A program made the position numbers and the translations under genes. Shown piece after piece: positions 1 to 8,633 of a stretch of DNA of 64,000 nt. The notes under the pieces are model-generated. The model did no database searches, was not told the origin of the DNA, and saw only the letters and a list, made by a program, of their open reading frames with translations. Each line of letters opens with the position of its first letter. Within the stretch, counting starts at the first letter, position 1. The stretch comes from Solibacillus ferritrahens (GTDB lineage: Bacteria; Bacillota; Bacilli; Bacillales_A; Planococcaceae): the NCBI RefSeq assembly GCF_037027585.1, contig NZ_JAXCLE010000001.1, positions 1-64,000 on the forward strand, given 5' to 3'.

Positions 1-250
<250 letters not shown>

Positions 251-404
251 NATAGCTCCAAAAAGGAACTTCTCAAGGTTACCATTTTAAAGTTATCATG
301 TCAATAACATTTTGATGTTTTTTTAGTAATTCACTGACTCGAAATATTATATTACATTAAAATTCTGAAGCCAATAATTATTGCAAAATATTTTTTGAAG
401 TAAC

Positions 405-445
405 CATCCTCTTAAGGACAATTAATAATATACCTTAAAAGGATG
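405..445 (-). terminator. Stem-loop downstream of the DMT transporter
   Basis: Two 13-base arms (405-417 and 433-445) pair with one G-U wobble around a 15-base loop. The hairpin sits 8 bases past the stop of the transporter gene. The T-tract is weak, so termination is likely but not certain. Confidence 0.5.
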
Positions 446-452
446 TATAAAA

Positions 453-1343
453 TCAAGCTTTTTTTCTAAAAATCTTTTTCACATCAACAACGAATAACAT
501 TATCCCTAAAATTACGATTAAACCACCTACTATTTGAGAAGCAGTTAAATACTCATTAAAGATATACATCGCCAAAAGTGCCGCCCCTACAGGCTCAAAC
601 AAAATAGCAATGGAAATTACATTTGTACTCACCCATTTTAATGACCAGTTAAAAAGATTATGCCCTAATAAATTAGGAATAATCGCCAACAATAAAAACC
701 ACATCCAATCAATCGCTGGGTATGGACCGAATGATTCTCCTTTTACAATAATATAAAAGAATAGTGTAATCGTACTTACTGAATAAACAACCACTGTATA
801 AGTTACAAGTGACAGTCTCTTTCTAACATCTTGACCAAACAATAAATATCCGGTTACTAATGCACAGGCAATTAACGCTAAAATATCACCAAAAAGTGCT
901 GAACCGCTAATTTGAAAGTCCCCCCAACTAATCAGGACACTCCCTAAAATTGCTATAGCACCTGCCACAAACGTCTTTAATGTAATTTTCTCTTTAAAAA
1001 ACAGATAGGTTCCGATAAATGCGAATAAAGGCTGCATTGTAACCAACACAGTAGAGCTTGCAACGGACGTGTAGTTTAGTGACTCAAACCACAAGATAAA
1101 GTGAAAGGCTAAAAAGATTCCTGCTATCGAAGAAAAGAACCAATCCCGTTTTGTTAGCATTTTGATTTCATGGCTATATTTCATTAAAAACCACGGTAGC
1201 ATAATTATTATTGAAAACAACATACGATAAAATGCAATAACACCCGAATCTGCACTAGCCAGTTTTACAAAGATTGCAGAAAGGGAAACAGAAATTACAC
1301 CTATCATAATTGGGATATATGGATGAATTGGTGGTCTTTCCAC
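453..1343 (-). CDS. DMT-superfamily (EamA) membrane transporter
   Basis: The 296-residue protein has about ten hydrophobic segments arranged as two repeated EamA halves, the usual size and layout of drug/metabolite exporters. An N-terminal half (residues about 10-145) is followed by a second half containing the typical PNLLGHNLFNWSLKW and LFEPVGAALLA stretches. It acts in the cytoplasmic membrane, probably exporting a small metabolite or amino acid; substrate cannot be read from sequence. The start is GTG, with AGAAGG 7 bases upstream. It is transcribed away from mgtC, from a shared region of about 140 bases. No key region is missing. Confidence 0.85.
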   Translation of the reverse strand: MERPPIHPYIPIMIGVISVSLSAIFVKLASADSGVIAFYRMLFSIIIMLPWFLMKYSHEIKMLTKRDWFFSSIAGIFLAFHFILWFESLNYTSVASSTVLVTMQPLFAFIGTYLFFKEKITLKTFVAGAIAILGSVLISWGDFQISGSALFGDILALIACALVTGYLLFGQDVRKRLSLVTYTVVVYSVSTITLFFYIIVKGESFGPYPAIDWMWFLLLAIIPNLLGHNLFNWSLKWVSTNVISIAILFEPVGAALLAMYIFNEYLTASQIVGGLIVILGIMLFVVDVKKIFRKKA

Positions 1344-1485
1344 AAAAATGCCTTCTTTCTATATAAATAGTTTAGTATCCGATACATTTTCAATCTTACA
1401 TACTAACTTTAACAAACTATACCTTATTAAAGGATTTTTTTCGATAAAGTTTGAATTTCATTCTATATAGAAAGGAGATCATGAC

Positions 1486-2205
1486 ATGGAATGGTTAGCC
1501 ACCGATAAATTCACTTCAGAAATTTTATTAAAATTACTATTTGCGGCTACACTAAGTTTAATCATTGGGATTGAGAGGGAATTAAAAAAGAAGCCAGTCG
1601 GTTTAAAAACGAGTTTGGTGATTGCTACATTTAGCTGTTTGCTTACAATCATTTCAATCGAGACTGCTTATTCAACGCCTGCACGAGATGATATCAACAT
1701 TACGATGGATCCATTACGTTTAGCCGCTCAAATTGTTAGTGGTGTTGGATTTTTAGGGGCTGGAGTTATTTTACGTAAAGGCAATGACAGCATTACAGGT
1801 CTTATAACAGCAGCCATGATCTGGGGGGCTGCAGCAATTGGTATTGCAGTTGGTGCAGGTTTTTATATAGAAGCATTCATTACCGTTCTTATTGTCGTAT
1901 TAGGTATTGAACTTCTTGCCCCTCTATTGATGAAGTTCGGACCGAAACGATTAAGAATGCGAGAAGTTTCTTTAGCTATCATTACTGAACAAGCAGAGAA
2001 TATAAATAATTTGATGGATTATATGAAGAAATATGATATGTTCGTTGAAAATGTAAGCATTCGAGATGTATCCAACTCCGAGAAAATATTGCACGAAATT
2101 GATATTCGGTTTACTACTATTGAAACAAATAATACAATCGAGCTATATAACCGACTAAGAAAGCTAAATTTTGTTCAAAATATTAAAATTGAGTATTTAG
2201 ATTAA
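1486..2205 (+). CDS. MgtC/SapB family membrane protein
   Basis: This 239-residue protein has an N-terminal MgtC/SapB domain (residues about 10-150) with the family signatures IGIERELKKKPVGLKTS and SGVGFLGAGVI, giving four or five membrane segments. A soluble ACT-like C-terminal domain (about 155-239) follows. Family members modulate membrane energetics or adaptation to low magnesium; the precise role outside pathogens is unsettled. ATG at 1486 is preceded by AAAGGAGA. The CDF transporter starts 13 bases after its stop, so both are probably one transcript, suggesting a cation-related role. I see no magnesium riboswitch in the 140-base upstream region. Confidence 0.85.
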   Translation: MEWLATDKFTSEILLKLLFAATLSLIIGIERELKKKPVGLKTSLVIATFSCLLTIISIETAYSTPARDDINITMDPLRLAAQIVSGVGFLGAGVILRKGNDSITGLITAAMIWGAAAIGIAVGAGFYIEAFITVLIVVLGIELLAPLLMKFGPKRLRMREVSLAIITEQAENINNLMDYMKKYDMFVENVSIRDVSNSEKILHEIDIRFTTIETNNTIELYNRLRKLNFVQNIKIEYLD

Positions 2206-2218
2206 TGGAGGAAAACGC

Positions 2219-3208
2219 ATGGAAGAATTATTTAAGTTAATAAAAGGTGGTAATAAACCATCCTTAATTGCCGCTTTTGTCAATTCATTTTTAGGCATTA
2301 TAAAAGGGGTTGCGTTCTTCTTCACTGGCAATGTCGCCATGTTCGCAGAGATGATGCACTCATTCGGGGATGCTGCAAACCAATTTTTCGTATTTATCGG
2401 TTCCGCGTTATCGAAAAAAGCTCCAACCCCAAGATTCCCCAACGGATATGGGCGTATTGTTAACTTAGTATGTTTAGGAGCTGTTTTAATTGTAGCTATT
2501 CTTTCTTATGAAACAATTAAAGAAGGATGGCATCACTTCCTACATCCCGCTACAGAATCTTCAGGGGTAGCTATTGCACTTGGCGTATTAACTCTCGGAT
2601 TCGTATTAGAATTATTCGTCCTAAACAAGGCCGCAAAAGAAGTATTGCATGAAGTTGGGGTAGAACGTAAAGGGATTGCAATTGTTCAATCGGCTAAGTA
2701 TCTGAAACGCGCAAAACCGGCTACAAAGCTCGTTTGGATGGAAGACTTAGTGGCAACTTCAGGAAACCTTCTTGCATTTTTGGCTATTGTCATTGCATAC
2801 TTTACAGACTTTTACCGATTAGAAGGAATTGTTTCAATTATCATCGGTTTAATGATGTTTTATGTAGTAGGACGTGTCTTTTTGGATAATGCACGTGGAG
2901 CTATTGGTGAAACAGACGAGGAAATGCTAGTTCATATCGGAAACTTAGTAATGGAAGATCCTCACGTAAAGGATATTGCACGATTGGAAGTTATAAAAGA
3001 GGGCGAATTTTTGCATGTCGAATTAATTGCTGAAACAGATCCTAGTCTATCACTCGCATATTTAGATGATGTACGAGATCATTTAACTACCCTACTATTA
3101 AACCAAAAAGGGGTTACAAAGGTGACAATGGCCTTTGATGAAGATGACGGGGATCGTGCGTGGAAACATACTGTCACAAAGCCCGAAACGGAAAAAGGAA
3201 TGATTTAA
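2219..3208 (+). CDS. Cation diffusion facilitator (CDF) family transporter
   Basis: A 329-residue CDF protein, a proton-driven exporter of divalent metals such as Zn, Mn or Fe. The N-terminal membrane domain (residues about 12-225) holds a metal-site motif H47-x3-D51 in the second membrane helix, and a second acidic pair near MEDLVATSGN in the fifth. The cytoplasmic C-terminal ferredoxin-like domain (about 230-315) includes the typical DPHVKDIARLEV segment. The start has GGAGGAAAA upstream, and the gene is likely co-transcribed with the MgtC-like gene. A strong hairpin terminator follows. Metal specificity is not predictable here. Confidence 0.88.
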   Translation: MEELFKLIKGGNKPSLIAAFVNSFLGIIKGVAFFFTGNVAMFAEMMHSFGDAANQFFVFIGSALSKKAPTPRFPNGYGRIVNLVCLGAVLIVAILSYETIKEGWHHFLHPATESSGVAIALGVLTLGFVLELFVLNKAAKEVLHEVGVERKGIAIVQSAKYLKRAKPATKLVWMEDLVATSGNLLAFLAIVIAYFTDFYRLEGIVSIIIGLMMFYVVGRVFLDNARGAIGETDEEMLVHIGNLVMEDPHVKDIARLEVIKEGEFLHVELIAETDPSLSLAYLDDVRDHLTTLLLNQKGVTKVTMAFDEDDGDRAWKHTVTKPETEKGMI

Positions 3209-3224
3209 TTAATTTTTATAATTA

Positions 3225-3263
3225 AAGGGAAGCTGGTCCAATAGCAGACCAGCTTCCCTTTTA
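3225..3263. terminator. Bidirectional rho-independent terminator
   Basis: A perfect 14-bp stem (AAGGGAAGCTGGTC with its complement, 3225-3238 and 3247-3260) is flanked by A/T runs. It separates the convergent CDF and alcohol dehydrogenase genes. Confidence 0.9.
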
Positions 3264-3269
3264 TAATTG

Positions 3270-4433
3270 TTATAATGACATTTCCAAAATTTTTCGTACG
3301 TCCTCTGCTTCAAGCTTATTGAAGTTTCCGAATGGACCATATACTAGGCAATGCTCAACCATTCCTTCAAAATGACTTGCATCGATTTCAAACTCTGCTA
3401 AGCGGTTTGGTGCACCTATAGATGTCCAAAATGCTGATAATGCCTCGATTCCTTCCATCGCAACCTGCTCATCAGTTTTGCCTGTTGCATCAATATTGAA
3501 TACATTGATAGCCAACTTTGCAAATCGTGCGGGATTGACGTGTAAATTGTGCTTCATCCAGTTAGGGAAAATAATCGCTAAACCACTTGCATGTGCGATA
3601 TCATAGTAAGCTGAAACAGCATGTTCAATATTATGTGTCGCCCAGTCACCACGGGAACCTAGTGATAAGAAGCCATTTAAGCCAATCGTTCCTGCAAGCA
3701 TCAATGTTTCACGGTGTTCATAATTGAACGGATCCTCTAAAGCTTTAGGAGCAACTTCAATTAAGGTACGTAAAATCCCTTCACTCATTTCATCTGTAAT
3801 CGGTGTGTTTGTCGCATTGTTAAAATATTGCTCAAGGATATGTGACATCGTATCTACAACACCATTTACTGTTTGATTTGCAGGCACCGTAAATGTATAG
3901 GAAGGATCTAAAATCGAAAACTTAGGGAACACAGCAGGGCTGCCCCATCCGTACTTTTCTTTTGTTTCCAAATTAGTAATAACCGATCCTGAATTCATTT
4001 CTGATGCTGTTGCCGCTAACGTTAATACAGTCGCCAAAGGTAATGCTTCCAATGCCAACACTTTCTTCGTTACAATATCCCAGGCATCTTCTTCGACTTT
4101 AGCTCCTGCCGCAATTAATTTAGAGCAGTCAATAACCGAACCGCCACCTACCGCCAATACGATGTCAACATTATGTTGCTTACAAATTTCAATTCCTTTT
4201 CTTGCTGTTTCCACACGTGGATTCGGTTCAACACCTGATAATTCAAATACATTCATATCCAAATCATTCAAAATTGACATGATTGATTCGTAAACACCAT
4301 TAGCTTTAATACTTCCGCCGCCATATACAATTAAAATGTTTTTCCCGTATTGCGGAAGTTCCATTCGTAAGTTTTCGATACTTCCCTTACCAAAGTGTAT
4401 TTTTACCGGATTGTAAAATGAAAAATTGTTCAC
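3270..4433 (-). CDS. yugJ: Iron-containing (butanol-type) alcohol dehydrogenase, YugJ-like
   Basis: A 387-residue group III alcohol dehydrogenase, full length for the family. The NAD(P)-binding segment contains GGGSVIDCSK (residues 96-105). The C-terminal helical domain supplies a likely metal site of D194, H198, H267 and H281. It probably interconverts aldehydes and alcohols with NAD(P)H in the cytoplasm; the true substrate is unknown. Length and sequence best fit the B. subtilis YugJ/YugK pair. The start is GTG with AGGGGGAA upstream. The neighbour YugI is also beside YugJ in B. subtilis, but here the glutamate dehydrogenase gene lies between them. Confidence 0.85.
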   Translation of the reverse strand: MNNFSFYNPVKIHFGKGSIENLRMELPQYGKNILIVYGGGSIKANGVYESIMSILNDLDMNVFELSGVEPNPRVETARKGIEICKQHNVDIVLAVGGGSVIDCSKLIAAGAKVEEDAWDIVTKKVLALEALPLATVLTLAATASEMNSGSVITNLETKEKYGWGSPAVFPKFSILDPSYTFTVPANQTVNGVVDTMSHILEQYFNNATNTPITDEMSEGILRTLIEVAPKALEDPFNYEHRETLMLAGTIGLNGFLSLGSRGDWATHNIEHAVSAYYDIAHASGLAIIFPNWMKHNLHVNPARFAKLAINVFNIDATGKTDEQVAMEGIEALSAFWTSIGAPNRLAEFEIDASHFEGMVEHCLVYGPFGNFNKLEAEDVRKILEMSL

Positions 4434-4457
4434 TTATAATTCCCCCTATTTTCAAAA

Positions 4458-4492
4458 AAAGCCTCACCCCACATTGGGAGTGAGACTTTATT
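4458..4492 (-). terminator. Rho-independent terminator of the glutamate dehydrogenase gene
   Basis: On the minus strand an imperfect GC-rich stem (AGTCTCACTCC paired with GGGTGAGGCT) is followed by seven T residues. It lies about 10 bases after the gdh stop and ahead of the yugJ start. Confidence 0.85.
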
Positions 4493-4501
4493 TTATAATG
4501 A

Positions 4502-5746
4502 TTATACCCATCCACGGAAGCGAGAAGCCTCGGCAGTTCGGCGTACCCCTACCATGTAGGCAGCTAAACGCATATTAATATTGCGATTTTGCGCTGTTGT
4601 ATATACATTATCAAACGCTGTAACCATTTTTGCATATAATTTCTCACGGACTTCTTCTTCAGTCCAATAATAACCCATATTATTCTGAACCCATTCAAAG
4701 TAGGATACTGTTACACCGCCTGCAGAGGCTAAAACATCCGGCACTAACAGAATGCCACGATCTGTTAAAATCTTAGTAGCTTCTGCAGTAGTTGGACCAT
4801 TTGCCGCTTCTACAACGATGTTCGCTTTAATATGGTGCGCATTGTCAGCTGTAATTTGATTTTCAATTGCAGCCGGCACTAGAATATCGCAGTCTAATTC
4901 CAATAGTTCCTTATTTGAAATAGTGTTCTCAAATAGTGTTGTTACAGTACCGAACGAATCACGTCGGTCCAATAAATAGTCAATGTCCAAACCATTAGGA
5001 TCATGTAATGCACCGTGCGCATCTGAAATCCCGATTACTTTTGCTCCTAAATCGCTCATGAATTTCGCTAAGAAACTACCAGCATTCCCGAAGCCTTGGA
5101 TAACAACACGTGCACCTTTAATTTCGATCCCGCGTTTTTTTGCTGCTTCCTCAATTACAATTGTTACACCTTCAGCCGTCGCACGATCGCGCCCTTGTGA
5201 GCCTCCAAGTACAATTGGTTTACCTGTGATAAATCCTGGCGAGTTAAATTCATCCATACGGCTATACTCATCCATCATCCAAGCCATAATTTGAGCATTT
5301 GTGAACACGTCTGGAGCTGGAATATCTTTAGTAGGACCTACCACTTGACTAATAGCACGTACATAACCACGACTCAAGCGTTCGATTTCACCCATTGACA
5401 TTTCACGAGGATCGCAAATAACGCCGCCTTTACCTCCACCGTAAGGAAGGTCGACAATACCACATTTCAATGTCATCCACATAGAAAGCGCTTTCACTTC
5501 TTCCTCCGAAACCATTGGGTGGAAACGTACTCCGCCCTTTGTAGGACCAACTGCATCATTATGTTGTGCACGGTAACCTGTGAATACCTTAGTCGTACCG
5601 TCGTCCATTTTTACAGGAATTCGTACTGTTAACATACGGACAGGTTCCTTTAGTAATTCATACATTGCCTCATCATAGCCTAGTTTATTTAATGCCTCAT
5701 GAATTACTTCTTGAGTAGATGTGAATAAATTTAAATTTTCAGCCAT
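4502..5746 (-). CDS. gudB: Catabolic NAD-specific glutamate dehydrogenase (GudB/RocG type)
   Basis: The enzyme oxidatively deaminates glutamate to 2-oxoglutarate and ammonia, linking amino-acid breakdown to the TCA cycle. The sequence carries the family core: VGPTKGGVRFHP, the catalytic-lysine region PYGGGKGG, KDIPAPDV, and a C-terminal Rossmann domain with QGFGNAGS. I chose ATG at 5746 (414 residues) because the protein then begins MAENLNLFTSTQEVIHEAL, in register with GudB/RocG. The longer reading frame to 5812 has no ribosome-binding site. AAAGAGG lies about 12 bases upstream. It is opposed metabolically by gltBD at 40-46 kb. No frameshift or internal duplication like that of cryptic gudB is visible. 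Confidence 0.93.
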   Translation of the reverse strand: MAENLNLFTSTQEVIHEALNKLGYDEAMYELLKEPVRMLTVRIPVKMDDGTTKVFTGYRAQHNDAVGPTKGGVRFHPMVSEEEVKALSMWMTLKCGIVDLPYGGGKGGVICDPREMSMGEIERLSRGYVRAISQVVGPTKDIPAPDVFTNAQIMAWMMDEYSRMDEFNSPGFITGKPIVLGGSQGRDRATAEGVTIVIEEAAKKRGIEIKGARVVIQGFGNAGSFLAKFMSDLGAKVIGISDAHGALHDPNGLDIDYLLDRRDSFGTVTTLFENTISNKELLELDCDILVPAAIENQITADNAHHIKANIVVEAANGPTTAEATKILTDRGILLVPDVLASAGGVTVSYFEWVQNNMGYYWTEEEVREKLYAKMVTAFDNVYTTAQNRNINMRLAAYMVGVRRTAEASRFRGWV

Positions 5747-5934
5747 TATATTATTCGCCTCTTTAAAATTATTGTATTTGTGTCTTTCCGCCAACATTGT
5801 AACATACTTCATTCAGAGTTTGTTAAATATTTCGTCACATTTTAAGCACTTTTATTATTTCAATAATAATTTATGAAAAAAAATACTTTTTAAACCATGT
5901 TTATTCTTAATTAACCTATTTTCCGCATTTAAAA

Positions 5935-5972
5935 ACACACCTCATTATCCATTTATATAATGAGGTGTGCTA
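5935..5972 (-). terminator. Rho-independent terminator of yugI
   Basis: The minus strand has a 13-bp stem, CACACCTCATTAT with its exact complement, followed by five T residues. It sits directly after the yugI stop at 5974. Confidence 0.85.
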
Positions 5973-5973
5973 T

Positions 5974-6348
5974 TTAATGTCCAGATTGTTCAATCCAGTC
6001 CTTTAATTTTTCCTTTAAAATCTGAAAACCATCTGCATCTACTTCATCTACCCGATCTTGTAAAGAACGGCGAGGTTGCATATCCCTTTTCCGATGAAAG
6101 GGTACTTCTTGAAGTTCACGAATGGATAAGCTTATTTTTTTTTGATCTGTATCTACATCTAAAACCTTTACTTGTATTTCATCACCAACGGATAAAAATT
6201 CACTAACATCCTTCACAAAACCATATGTGATTTCAGAAATATGCACAAGCCCTTGCGTAAATTCATCTAAAGCAACAAAAGCTCCGTATGGTTGTATTCC
6301 TGTTACTTTACCGGTTAACACGTCACCCACTTCAATTTTTTTTGCCAT
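5974..6348 (-). CDS. yugI: S1-domain RNA-binding protein, YugI / general stress protein 13 family
   Basis: A 124-residue protein with one S1 (OB-fold) RNA-binding domain at residues 5-77, including the characteristic GKVTGIQPYGAFVAL and GLVHISEI segments. A basic tail of about 45 residues follows. YugI/GSP13 proteins associate with ribosomes or RNA and are stress-inducible in B. subtilis; the exact role is not settled. Length matches the family. A strong terminator follows, and the gene appears monocistronic. Confidence 0.9.
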   Translation of the reverse strand: MAKKIEVGDVLTGKVTGIQPYGAFVALDEFTQGLVHISEITYGFVKDVSEFLSVGDEIQVKVLDVDTDQKKISLSIRELQEVPFHRKRDMQPRRSLQDRVDEVDADGFQILKEKLKDWIEQSGH

Positions 6349-6532
6349 ACTTTGTTCCTACCTTCTTTTCGTATATACGTAAATGTCATGTTAAATTATA
6401 ACATATGAAGCTTACAGTAACAAAGAATCGTATTAGTCTAGCGTTTTTCTATCAATAATTATAATAAAAACCCAATAATTAAAATTATTTTATTGTTTGT
6501 TGCATGGAATTTATCATTTCACTAAATCTTTT

Positions 6533-6562
6533 TTGCAAAATTTGCGAATATTATTGTAAAAT
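6533..6562 (+). promoter_or_regulatory. Probable sigma-A promoter of the sodium symporter gene
   Basis: TTGCAA (6533-6538) and TAAAAT (6557-6562) are separated by 18 bases and lie about 30 bases upstream of the TTG start at 6595. Confidence 0.5.
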
Positions 6563-6594
6563 GTTTATTTGCATACACATGAGGAGGTTGTCTT

Positions 6595-7923
6595 TTGTCA
6601 TCTAGAGATCAATTTACATCTAAGATTGGATTTATATTGGCTGCTGCAGGTAGCGCAATCGGTCTTGGAGCTATTTGGAAGTTCCCTTATATGGCGGGAA
6701 CAAATGGTGGTAGTGTTTTTATTTTATTATTTGTATTATGTACAGTTTTGATCGGGTTACCGATTTTAATTGCTGAGTTTATGATTGGACGAAGAGGTCA
6801 AAAAGATCCGATTACCTCTTTTAAAGAGCAGGCACCAGGAAAGCCTTGGTTTATGATTGGATGGATCGGGCTAGTTGCATGTGGACTCATCCTATCGTTT
6901 TATAGTGTCGTTGGTGGCTGGATATTGAGCTATATTGTCAGAGCAACTACATTTTCCCTTACTGGTCAAGGGAATGACTTTGGCGCATTATTTACGGATA
7001 TTATTTCAAATCCAATGGAAGTCCTAATTGCACAGGCATGCTTTATGATTTTGACTTTAGTTATCGTCCAAGCCGGCATTAAAAACGGAATCGAATCGGC
7101 TAGTAAATGGATGATGCCATTATTGTTCATTTTTTTCATCTTGCTATTTATCCGTTCGATTACATTAGAAGGAGCCTTTGAAGGTGTAAAATTCATGTTT
7201 ATTCCTGATTGGTCCTATTTAAATGGTGAGACATTAATTTTAGCATTAGGACAGGCCTTCTTTTCACTAAGTATTGGCGTCGCTGCGATGATTACTTACG
7301 CATCTTATCTATCTAGAAAAGAAAAAATCGTAACTTCGGCTATGAATGTTGCAACGTTGAACATTGCGATATCATTATTAGCGGGTCTTGTAATTTTCCC
7401 GGCAGTTTTTGCACTTGGCTTTTCTCCTACAGAAGGACCTGGCTTAGTCTTCATTATGATTCCTGCAGTATTTGAGCAATTGCCGTTCGGTAGTTTTTTA
7501 TTGCTTGTCTTTTTCATCTTATTGCTCTTTGCCACTGTCACTTCTTCCATCGCCTTATTAGAAGTAGTTGTTTCAATTGGTATACGCGAAAAAACAGAGC
7601 AACGTAAAAAAGCATCTACGTTATTTGCTGCCATCATTTTTATCGTAGGTATTCCAAGTGCGTTATCATTTGGTATTCTGTCCGACATATCGATTTTTGA
7701 TCGCTCTATTTTCGACTTTGTGGATTATGTAACGAGTGCGATTTTAATGCCAATTGGTGCCCTTTTAACTTCGCTATTTGCTGGATACCATTATTCCAAG
7801 AAAATTTCACGTGAAGAAATCCAGGCATCGCCAATTTTATATACGGTCTGGCTATTCATCGTACGCTATTTAGCACCTATCTCCATCGTTGCTATTTTTA
7901 TTAATAAAGTTTTCTTTAGCTAA
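6595..7923 (+). CDS. Sodium-dependent transporter of the neurotransmitter:sodium symporter (NSS) family
   Basis: A 442-residue membrane protein with about 11-12 hydrophobic helices. The NSS signature in helix 1, GFILAAAGSAIGLGAIWKFP (residues 11-30), forms the sodium and substrate site in LeuT-fold proteins, and helix 6 (about residues 206-230) also matches. It probably couples sodium entry to uptake of an amino acid. The start is TTG, chosen because GGAGG lies 7 bases upstream and the signature then falls near the N-terminus. A reading frame on the opposite strand is only its shadow. Similar to B. subtilis YocR/YhdH; substrate unknown. Confidence 0.9.
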   Translation: MSSRDQFTSKIGFILAAAGSAIGLGAIWKFPYMAGTNGGSVFILLFVLCTVLIGLPILIAEFMIGRRGQKDPITSFKEQAPGKPWFMIGWIGLVACGLILSFYSVVGGWILSYIVRATTFSLTGQGNDFGALFTDIISNPMEVLIAQACFMILTLVIVQAGIKNGIESASKWMMPLLFIFFILLFIRSITLEGAFEGVKFMFIPDWSYLNGETLILALGQAFFSLSIGVAAMITYASYLSRKEKIVTSAMNVATLNIAISLLAGLVIFPAVFALGFSPTEGPGLVFIMIPAVFEQLPFGSFLLLVFFILLLFATVTSSIALLEVVVSIGIREKTEQRKKASTLFAAIIFIVGIPSALSFGILSDISIFDRSIFDFVDYVTSAILMPIGALLTSLFAGYHYSKKISREEIQASPILYTVWLFIVRYLAPISIVAIFINKVFFS

Positions 7924-7931
7924 TTTTAAGG

Positions 7932-7965
7932 ACTTGTTCGAATTAAATTTCGAACAAGTTTTTTA
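7932..7965 (+). terminator. Rho-independent terminator after the NSS transporter
   Basis: Arms ACTTGTTCGAA and its exact complement (7932-7942, 7949-7959) are followed by a long T-rich run. Confidence 0.9.
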
Positions 7966-8049
7966 TTTTTGTCATAAAAAGGTGATTTCATCAATAGTTC
8001 TACATATTATAATTAAATAAAAAGAATATATTGGAAGGATGTGCACCAA

Positions 8050-8277
8050 GTGAAATTACAGCTTCATGAACAGTTAAAAATATTGCGTCTAGAAAAAAAC
8101 TTATCCATTGAAGATCTTTCAAAAAAGACACAAGTAGGCATTGAAAAGCTGACAGCCTATGAAAAAGGTGACCAAATCCCTTCGACGCAGACAATATTAT
8201 TATTATCGACGATTTTGGAAGTACCTGTATCAAATTTAATGGATGGCTTAAATTTAAAAGCGAGCGGCCTCAGCTAA
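8050..8277 (+). CDS. Small XRE-family helix-turn-helix regulator
   Basis: A 75-residue protein that is essentially one Cro/C1-type helix-turn-helix (residues 5-60): LKILRLEKNLSIEDLSKKT and a recognition-helix region near VGIEKLTAYEKG. It is likely a DNA-binding regulator with unknown target. GTG at 8050 is preferred over GTG at 8041, because GGAAGG (8033-8038) is 11 bases from the former and only 2 from the latter. It stands alone, convergent with the DUF1871 gene, and its last codons form part of a terminator hairpin. Confidence 0.8.
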   Translation: MKLQLHEQLKILRLEKNLSIEDLSKKTQVGIEKLTAYEKGDQIPSTQTILLLSTILEVPVSNLMDGLNLKASGLS

Positions 8278-8296
8278 AGGTCGCTCGCTTTTTTTA
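8259..8296. terminator. Bidirectional terminator overlapping the XRE gene end
   Basis: AGCGAGCG (8259-8266) pairs with CGCTCGCT (8282-8289), followed by seven T residues. The 5' arm is inside the XRE coding region. It also faces the convergent DUF1871 gene. Confidence 0.85.
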
Positions 8297-8554
8297 AATT
8301 ATGCATTTCGCTTCGAATTTTACAGCAATTAATTTATATGCAATAGCTACACAGCGTTCAAAAGGAATCCATTGTTCAAATGAATATTCATAAACTTTTT
8401 GAATTACTTTTGCCAGCTCTGTTGGATCATCTATTCCTTGTAATGCGGCTACAACATCAGCTGTCTCCGTATCATAGCTATTAATACCAAATCCGAATGG
8501 ATCCCAGTTTTGTAATATATGAACACACTTTTGATTCATTTCAATATTTTCCAT
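8294..8554 (-). CDS. yugE: DUF1871 family protein, YugE-like
   Basis: A small soluble protein of 86 residues, mostly helical, with the conserved segment NWDPFGFG near residue 20 and a C-terminal helix beginning RCVAIAYKLI. It matches the DUF1871/YugE family, whose function is unknown. ATG at 8554 is preferred to GTG at 8563 because AAGG lies 8 bases upstream of it. It is divergent from patB, and yugE is also next to patB in B. subtilis, which supports the assignment. Confidence 0.75.
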   Translation of the reverse strand: MENIEMNQKCVHILQNWDPFGFGINSYDTETADVVAALQGIDDPTELAKVIQKVYEYSFEQWIPFERCVAIAYKLIAVKFEAKCII

Positions 8555-8633
8555 TTCCCTCACCTTAATACTCTCTTATAATAGTTGTATGATAACATAA
8601 GTAAAAATAAATTCTATAGAAAAGAGGTTTATT

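Noticed and set aside
5747..5812. Extended N-terminus of glutamate dehydrogenase from 5812
   Set aside because: The added 22 residues have no match to GudB/RocG and no ribosome-binding site precedes that codon.
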